Source: Amoebidium appalachense
Taxonomy: Eukaryota > Ichthyosporea
Length of the DNA stretch: 64,000 nucleotides
NCBI GenBank assembly: GCA_963693365.1
Contig: CAVNZM010000010.1
Coordinates: 5,332,001 to 5,396,000, forward strand
Direction of reading: 5' to 3'
Part shown: positions 26,822 through 64,000 of the stretch, in pieces
Numbering within the stretch: position 1 is the first letter of the stretch
How the letters are laid out: each line of letters begins with the position of its first letter
The notes under the pieces: generated by a model
Told to the model about the DNA's origin: nothing
Databases searched by the model: none
The model's input: only the letters and a program-made list of their open reading frames with translations
Position numbers and translations under genes: made by a program

Positions 26822-28178
26822 GGTGTCTGTGAAATGTGAAGTTGAGTATAGATACTAATAGAACGAGAAGTGCTATGGTTTGCACATACAAAAAAACCTG
26901 GGGGGAAAAAATGGCTTGAACAAAGCCACGGTAAGCCTAACCAACGAAGTGTACTGGACCCTTTTGAGTGGAGGCTCGTTTATATAGGCGGCGTGGGAGT
27001 CATAAACTGCGCGGGTAATTCCCCAACGAAAAATGGGGTCTATTACTTAGTAATTTGGTTTCTCAGAGCCCACAAGTTTTAATCGGTAGTATTGTATATG
27101 AACTCTTTTTTTGATAATTTCAATTGCTCATAACAAACAATATGCGTTTAATGCGTTAATATGGTTTGTTATCAAACTTTCTAGTAGCTTTGCGACCTCG
27201 AGGACGGGTATCTAAGCTTCTGAGGAAAACTTTTGGATATCCTGAAAGTTTAACTGCACAAAACGCACACATCGAGGGGGACCTATACATAGGCTTTTTA
27301 GCTGGCATGCTGCCTGCATCTCATTGGATAACAAAATGGTTAGCCAGCTGTTTGTTCCATACCCCGGGGATACACAGGTGCATACTTCAGTCTGGTCACC
27401 AATCGGATGGATGCAGATAAATTACGCTGTGCATATATAATGGGATGTTTTTTTATAATTATTACTATATGTTCTGGTGTGCAGGCCTACTATTTGAGCC
27501 ACAAGAAACTTTGTGTGCGGCGTTGCCAGAGTCCACCGAGAAATTTTAAACACCCTTCAGAGTGAAACACTATTGGATATAAACCACGCTTACAGATAGT
27601 GCAGTGTGCTTGCTCGTATAACTGCCCAATCGCTGCATTGTTCCAGGCGATCTGCATCGGATATCCATGTGTAGCCAATCAGATCTTTTCCCGCCAAAAT
27701 CTATCCGATCCGCTGGCAGCGGACCGCCGTTCAGTCAATCCACACGCACTGACAAAACGACTCAATGTGCGTGTCACTGATTCTCTAATGCTACATTCAG
27801 AAAACGAACTTGCCTTATACTATTCTCAAAAATAAAGAGATATAGACACAACTACTTGTTTTGACCCAGTCACGTTCGCCACGCGCGCGTTTGTTGCAAA
27901 AATGCGGCCCCACAGGCTGCAGTTTCATGGAAAGCTACCATGTATTGAAACCGCTACACGAATGTTTTACCCTACATCGGTTACAACTTTTATTTTCGCC
28001 ATACTAGTGCCCTCCACCCCTCTCCCCCTCATTGACCATCTTCACTCTCCCCGTAAACAGATGCATACTCTGTATGTACTCTGCATAACCTACGTTGTGT
28101 TTACCTCCCCTCCCCTCCCCCCCCCCCCCCCCCCCCCCCCCTCTTAAGTCTCCCTACCCCCCTCCCCCCACCCCCCCA

Positions 28179-28236
<58 letters not shown>

Positions 28237-28372
28237 GCGCACGCACGCACGCACACAACCACGCACACCCTCACGCACGCAGGCACACACACACACACGC
28301 ACACAGAGACACACACACACACACACACACACAGACACACACACACAACCATGCACGCGCTCATGCACGCAG

Positions 28373-28434
<62 letters not shown>

Positions 28435-29537
28435 ACACACAAGCACACAAAACCTTCACTGATTGTCTTGTTGTGTCTGCCGTTGTGACGATGCTGTTTC
28501 CATGCTCTAACCTGTTAGGCTAAGCAGACTTCTGCCTACATAGCAGGGTCAGCTCTAATCACTTTGTACAATAGTTCATCACGTTCCCTTTCTGTCTGTC
28601 AGCACTTCCAACTCAGCCCCCCCCACCCCCCCCCCACCTTCATCGTCTCTCTCTCTCTCTCCCTCTCTCCGAACAGTTGCGGCTTTTCACCTACCATATG
28701 TGGAGTAACGAGCTATTGGGAAAGCACACAGACAATCACGCGCCTGCATCGGGTGCTCTGATCTATAAGAGACGTTGCACATATGCTGCTCAGTCTATAG
28801 CGAAGTGTTCAAGAAATGCGTTATGCATCACTTTGGGTTGCACACAAGCATACGCAACAGCGTGCGTTAGCCACCTCAGGGCATTGTGTGCTTCTCGATA
28901 TTCAGTGTGCAAATAAGACTTCAACAATGCAAAAATTTAGACAAGAACACACTTCGATACTGCCAAACTGCGGAACTCTATTTAGTCCGGAGGCCAATTA
29001 ATTATGTAGGAATTACGTTTCAGTGATATCATGCTTTTCCAGTTGCTGGAAATCGAAGCCCCCTGCCCCCCCCTGCTTCCTACTCTTCTCAAACAGAACC
29101 AAAGGTTTTTATAGTACATGTCGATAAACATCCCCCCCCCTCCCTTCAACCCCCCCACCACAGGAAGAAAAAAAAACAAACATCCCAGGCGGCATAAGAG
29201 CCCATTATAATGTACTTCGCGAATCTAGATTGCATCATATCAGGGTGGTGCGTGTTGACCGGCTTAGATACAGGATATCCCAGCCTAATTCCACGGTATT
29301 TACAGTGTACTACGATTCATTTTCAATGAAGCGGCCATGTCTTCAGCCCAAATATACGCTTGATACCCCCCTCCCCCCTCCCCCCAACCACATCACAAAT
29401 AGAATACACTAACATACAGACTCCTCCCCCCCCCCCCCCCCCCCCCCCCCTCCCCCCCCCCCCCCCTCCCCGCGGAGCCACCACCACCACCACCAAGCAA
29501 AACTTTGAAACTCCACCAATCATTTCCGTAGCACCCT
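26822..29537. other. Intergenic interval between SLC66A1-like and phosphorylase-kinase genes
   Basis: 26822-28000 is unusually free of microsatellites. It contains small open frames (for example 27166-27420 plus, 84 codons) that match nothing I recognise. 28113-28142 is a C run, followed by (CA)n with (CG)n to 28445. 28450-29380 is again mostly unique; 29366-29466 is C-rich. The two flanking genes point the same way (minus), so this should hold the 3' flank of the kinase-subunit gene and the promoter of the transporter gene; no motif was identified with confidence. Confidence 0.6.
28110..28445 (+). repeat. C run, (CA)n and (CG)n compound microsatellite
   Basis: Poly-C at about 28118-28141, then (CA)n 28180-28222, (CG)n 28223-28240, CA/CG mixtures, and a second pure (CA)n at 28375-28432. 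Two short stretches (AACCA(C/T)GCACxC, then GCACGCAGGCACAC) are repeated at 28258-28285 and 28347-28375. Confidence 0.9.
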
Positions 29538-59619
<30,082 letters not shown>

Positions 59620-60403
59620 TCAGCCGAAATTGTGACCGTAACCGGCAAGATCATTGCATGTTCCTTCCCTCTTTCTCTCTGTTTAGTCTAATTCGCGCTA
59701 AAAGCTTCTTTTCTGTCGATGCATTGAATCAACCCAAAAGCAAGGGTGACCAATCAATCTGTGGTAAGACAGACAGAAAACGAGAACTCGAGATCTCTTC
59801 CACCAGAAGACAGAGTTACACGTCCCAGGCAGTAGGCAGCCTTGCCCCACTTGTACCGCTCCCCCCTTATACTATGATAGGGTACACCCTGTTCCACCTT
59901 GCCAACAAAAGCAAATGAACAACTGACAAAACAACCTCACAGCTAAAGAGGCGCGCCAAAAAAAGCAGGCCGGTCGAAACTGGAAACAGAGAGCGGCTGC
60001 GGCTCGCTGTGATCTTAGGAAATTTTCCGTATTGCGGTTTTTCAATCGCTAATCGCTCGCGATTCTCCAGATCTAGATACAGCAAGCCTGGCAATCTGTT
60101 ACTCTGAGACTGGAACAGGGAAAACATTGATATACTACCCAAGTACTGTACATGTATTCTAAAACACAATACGCTCACAATGCAATACCACATCATATAT
60201 GTCCACCCGCCCCCGCCCCCTCGCCTCCCTCCCAGGCTCCATCCCAGGCTCCCTCCCCCCCCCCCCCCCCCCCCCCCCGCCCCCTGCCTCTCCCCCGTCT
60301 CCCTCCCCCCCCCCCCCCCCCCAACCTTCCCCCCCTCCACACCCCCACAACCCCACTCCTCCCCCGGCCACCTCCGCCACACACCCCCCTCCCCTCCCCC
60401 CTC

Positions 60404-60434
<31 letters not shown>

Positions 60435-60793
60435 ACCCACCCACCCCACTTCGTGGGCCACCCCCAACTTCCGCCAGCCCCATCGTCCTTCCTCGTCGTC
60501 TCCCGACACCTGCTAGCCCTTTAATAATGCCACCACCATCCCCGAAAGCCAAACCCCCCCCCCCCCCCCCCGCCCCTTTTCCTCCGCCCCCTCCCCCTCC
60601 CAAATCCTCTCCGCAAAATAACTTTGAAATAAAAAATAGAAGGGGGCTCTTCATTAATTACTACTGTGTAGCCTAAGTTATCATATTTATATTCACCTAA
60701 GACGGTGGTTTGGAATATTATGACACTAAAAGACAAACAAACTTGAAGAAACCTCGAGCGTTCGAACTTCATTTTTTTGATTCTGCCCCATCC

Positions 60794-60824
<31 letters not shown>

Positions 60825-61996
60825 AAAAAAAAAAAAAAGAAAGAAAGAAAGAAAAGAGAAAAGAGAAGAGAAGAAAATAAAAAGAACCCGAGTGCACATC
60901 AGCAAAATAAATCTCTCTCTCTCTCTCTCTCTCCCCCCCCCCCCCCCCCCAAAAAAAAAAAAAAAAAAAAAAAAAAACAGCCCAAGTGCACATCAGCCAA
61001 AATCAACTTGCTGCGAGGTGAATTACTGTTAAACGCAGAGAGTTACCCCCGCAAGGTGCTGGGAAACAAGGAATTACCTCAGTCAGTAGCAACGGAATTA
61101 TTCTGATTGAAGCAGAAATGGTCTGCTTGGAACGCTTTTTTTTTTTTGCTGCCGTAAGCTGAATAATTCTTCTAGAAGCTGAATTATTCTATCTCCGCAG
61201 GATAATTTTGCTAACTTAAAGAGCCAGACAATTCTCGAATACTTCTAATTTTTGCAGAAAGACTCTGCACGGAGCAGGTTTATTGATTCTGCTGATGTGG
61301 TTGCTCCCCCCCTCCCCCTCTCCCCCCTCATCCTCCTCCTCCCCCGTCCCTTCCCCCCCTTCCCCCCCCCCCCCCCCCCCCCCCCCCGACCCCCCCCTCT
61401 CACCCCAGGTTTCCCCTCCTGGGGCCCCGCCACGGTTCGTGAGTTGCGAAACGCGTGTCCGTCTGCACGTAATGTTTTACCCGGTCAGTGAATGAAGGCT
61501 CGTAATATTAGTACCTGACGAGACATTAATAATTGGATTTTATCGTAACAAGTCTCACGGCCGCCATCAGGCATGCAGGAGGTGCAACAGTTGACCACTA
61601 CGTCTAAAATCTTCTAGTAGGCCTAATGCCCGTATACGGCCTAATAAAATTACAGGCAGTGTAGCATGCTTGCTGAAACTATATTGCACTTTCCCATGAT
61701 GTTGAACAGGAGGCCAAGGCCTGGCCCGGTCACAATCTTTGGGGTTAGAGCTCGAGTGTGAAGGGCAGGGGTGGAAAATGGTCGCAATGGACATGTCACA
61801 TGTTATTCCGCCGATTCGGGGCGTCACTAAAGTGAAAGAGATTTTTCTCCTCGAGCCGCTTTGTATGCGCCGGTTTTTTTTGCAACTGCTCTTTTTTTTT
61901 TTTTTTTTTTTTGGTGGGGGGGGGGGAGGGGGGAGGGGGGGGGGGGGGGGGGGGGTGGTAAAGGTGGTGTGTGTGTGCGCGTGCAAACATGTATGA

Positions 61997-62064
<68 letters not shown>

Positions 62065-62222
62065 TGTGTACGTGTGTGAGGGTGTGGGCGCGCTCTTGTG
62101 TGGGTACATGCATGTGTACATGTGTGCGTATGTGCACGCTTGTGTGTGTGTGTGTGTGTCGCATGTGTGTGTCTCCTTGTACCTGTTTGTGTGTGTGTGT
62201 GTGACCGTGTGTGCGCGTGCGT

Positions 62223-62269
<47 letters not shown>

Positions 62270-62762
62270 GCGTGGGACGCCCGGGGAGGGGGGGGGGGGG
62301 GGGGGTGCACATCACATGAATCTCCAAAGCTACTGAATAGCTACACGTAGTTGCACCTGGGGGCCCCTCACACGAACGGTGGCCGAGATGCCTATACACC
62401 CCGAACACTATGTCAATACTGGTATGCATATGTACCTGACCCCAGGGCACCCTCAAGCACATACACCTTGCTTTTAGGCATTTTTGAATTTGAAATGGGG
62501 GGGTGGGCAGTAGTAAGTATTGAGGTCCCCCCTGGTGGTGGGTCCCCCCCCCCCCCCCTTGGGGGACCCACCTGCTCGAGGGGGTGGTGGGTCCCCCCTT
62601 TCCCCCCCCCCCCCCCCCCCTCCTAAGCTGACCACCGGGGGTGGTGGGTCCCCCCCCCCCCCCCCCCCCCCCCCCGCGGGGAATCCAACGCGACCCTCCG
62701 CGCCGGCCGCAGCTGCGTACCTTCTCAAGTTCTGGGAGGCTCGCCTTCTCCCCCTCCTCCCT

Positions 62763-62794
<32 letters not shown>

Positions 62795-63293
62795 CCTCAC
62801 CCCCTCTCACTCCACCACCATCCCCAACATTAAGTTTGTACAAGTCTTCTTCCCTCCCTAAAATGTAACCAAGGCTTCGAACTTTGACACAGTTGGGGCA
62901 AATCTATCATGCACAACATGTCACTGGGAGTGTGTGTCTGCAACTTTTGTGCCGTGTAGACGTGGGACCGTGTGTGTATGTGTCCTTAAGGTAGGTGGGC
63001 ATTCGGCACTGCTAATCATTGTGGTGGCCTGACAGTGTGCAAGTAAACGTCGTGCCACATGTGCAAGCTGTGTAACGCAAAGCGCTTAGCATGTGCAAAA
63101 TTACATGGGTTCACGTGTGTGCTAGAGAAGAGGGTGTGTGCACACGTGTGGGTGTCACTGTGCATGTGTGTCTCAGTGAGTGTTTGCCTGTGTGTGCGTT
63201 TGTGTGCATATGTGTGCGTGTGGTGTGTGCGTGTGTGTCAGTGATTGAGGGAGCTCCCAAATTCTCTGGCCCAAATCTGCACGCGCGCATGTG
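59620..63293. other. Upstream region of the kinase-subunit gene; no gene recognised
   Basis: 59620-60180 is mostly unique and may include the 5' UTR and promoter of the minus-strand gene; no TATA or other element could be assigned. 60200-60610 is C-rich with several C runs. 60780-61000 is the C/A tandem (separate entry). 61000-61860 is largely unique. 61895-62063 has T and G runs and (TG)n; 62240-62305 G runs; 62520-62680 three copies of GGTGGTGGGTCC next to C runs; 62764-62790 C run. 62870-63293 is unique, then TG-mixed. Spliced exons of another gene were not detected. Confidence 0.55.
60790..61000 (+). repeat. Tandem duplication: C run, A run, then AGTGCACATCAGC segment
   Basis: A C run (60792-60814) and A run (60815-60838) followed by AG-rich DNA and AGTGCACATCAGCAAAATAA are followed by (CT)n, a second C run (60933-60950), a second A run (60951-60977) and AGTGCACATCAGCCAAAATC. 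The two halves look like a local duplication whose homopolymers have diverged in length. Confidence 0.8.
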
Positions 63294-63793
63294 NNNNNNN
63301 NNNNNNNNNNNNNNNNNNNNNNNNNNNNNNNNNNNNNNNNNNNNNNNNNNNNNNNNNNNNNNNNNNNNNNNNNNNNNNNNNNNNNNNNNNNNNNNNNNNN
63401 NNNNNNNNNNNNNNNNNNNNNNNNNNNNNNNNNNNNNNNNNNNNNNNNNNNNNNNNNNNNNNNNNNNNNNNNNNNNNNNNNNNNNNNNNNNNNNNNNNNN
63501 NNNNNNNNNNNNNNNNNNNNNNNNNNNNNNNNNNNNNNNNNNNNNNNNNNNNNNNNNNNNNNNNNNNNNNNNNNNNNNNNNNNNNNNNNNNNNNNNNNNN
63601 NNNNNNNNNNNNNNNNNNNNNNNNNNNNNNNNNNNNNNNNNNNNNNNNNNNNNNNNNNNNNNNNNNNNNNNNNNNNNNNNNNNNNNNNNNNNNNNNNNNN
63701 NNNNNNNNNNNNNNNNNNNNNNNNNNNNNNNNNNNNNNNNNNNNNNNNNNNNNNNNNNNNNNNNNNNNNNNNNNNNNNNNNNNNNNNNNNNNN
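63294..63793. other. Assembly gap of exactly 500 N
   Basis: Ns run from 63294 to 63793. The round length suggests a scaffold gap placeholder. Flanking sequence is TG-rich on both sides. Confidence 0.99.
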
Positions 63794-64000
63794 TGCCTTT
63801 TGTGGCATGTGTGTCTGAATTGCCATAGTATATATGTGTGTGTGTGTGTGAACGGTTGTTCAATTGCAAATGATGAACATGCATGATGGCGCATGATGCA
63901 CGGATGAAATTGCGTCAGACAAATAACCGGCGGGGGGGGGGGGGGGGGGGGAGGGGGGGGAGGGGGAGGGGGGAGGGGGGGGGATCGATAAAGAACGAAA
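63794..64000. other. Sequence after the gap: TG array, G run, no gene seen
   Basis: A short (TG)n at 63834-63850, unique DNA, then a G run with GGGGGA interruptions at 63932-63983. Nothing gene-like. Confidence 0.8.

Noticed and set aside
27166-27420. 84-codon plus-strand ORF in the clean intergenic block
   Set aside because: No recognisable domain, no splice partners, and length is within chance for this composition.
28180-28440. Regular CA/CG array considered as a CRISPR-like repeat-spacer array
   Set aside because: Spacing is irregular, units are dinucleotides, and the host is clearly an intron-rich eukaryote.

Overview
This is a 64 kb piece of an intron-rich nuclear eukaryotic genome. 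Protein-coding exons are short (27-766 nt), have standard GT..AG borders, and float in introns built almost entirely of microsatellites, mainly (CA/TG)n, long poly-G/poly-C tracts and poly-A/T. Most long open frames in any six-frame translation here are translated repeats, not genes. Splicing exons by hand with phase checks gives four real genes. Gene content (Piezo channel, farnesyl-motif phosphorylase kinase beta, SLC66A1-type PQ-loop transporter, ankyrin protein) and intron density suggest a holozoan (unicellular relative of animals or an early-branching animal). The species cannot be named from this sequence, and another intron-rich protist lineage is not excluded.

Layout. 1-15383 (+): C-terminal half of a Piezo mechanosensitive channel, 21 exons ending at a stop; its 5' part lies outside the window. 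15384-20277: repeat-rich interval with no confident gene. 20278 to about 23015 (-): incomplete ankyrin-repeat gene, five exons seen. 24122-26821 (-): complete four-exon SLC66A1-like lysosomal amino-acid transporter, 283 aa. 26822-29537: mostly unique intergenic DNA. 29538-59619 (-): complete phosphorylase b kinase beta-type regulatory subunit, 37 exons over 30 kb, 1151 aa, ending in a CaaX box. 59620-63293: upstream region, C-rich and repetitive, then a 500-N assembly gap (63294-63793).

Inside the kinase-subunit introns sit a reverse-transcriptase ORF of Penelope-like type, at least seven copies of a short dispersed repeat that all begin at a poly-G tract and share one orientation, and a nearly perfect 488-bp foldback element. 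Other points of interest are a tandemly duplicated, phase-compatible Piezo exon, an in-frame 62-codon cassette-exon candidate in the kinase subunit, a triplicated splice donor, and splice sites embedded in microsatellites. The genes are not an operon and have no evident shared pathway; they are simply neighbours.
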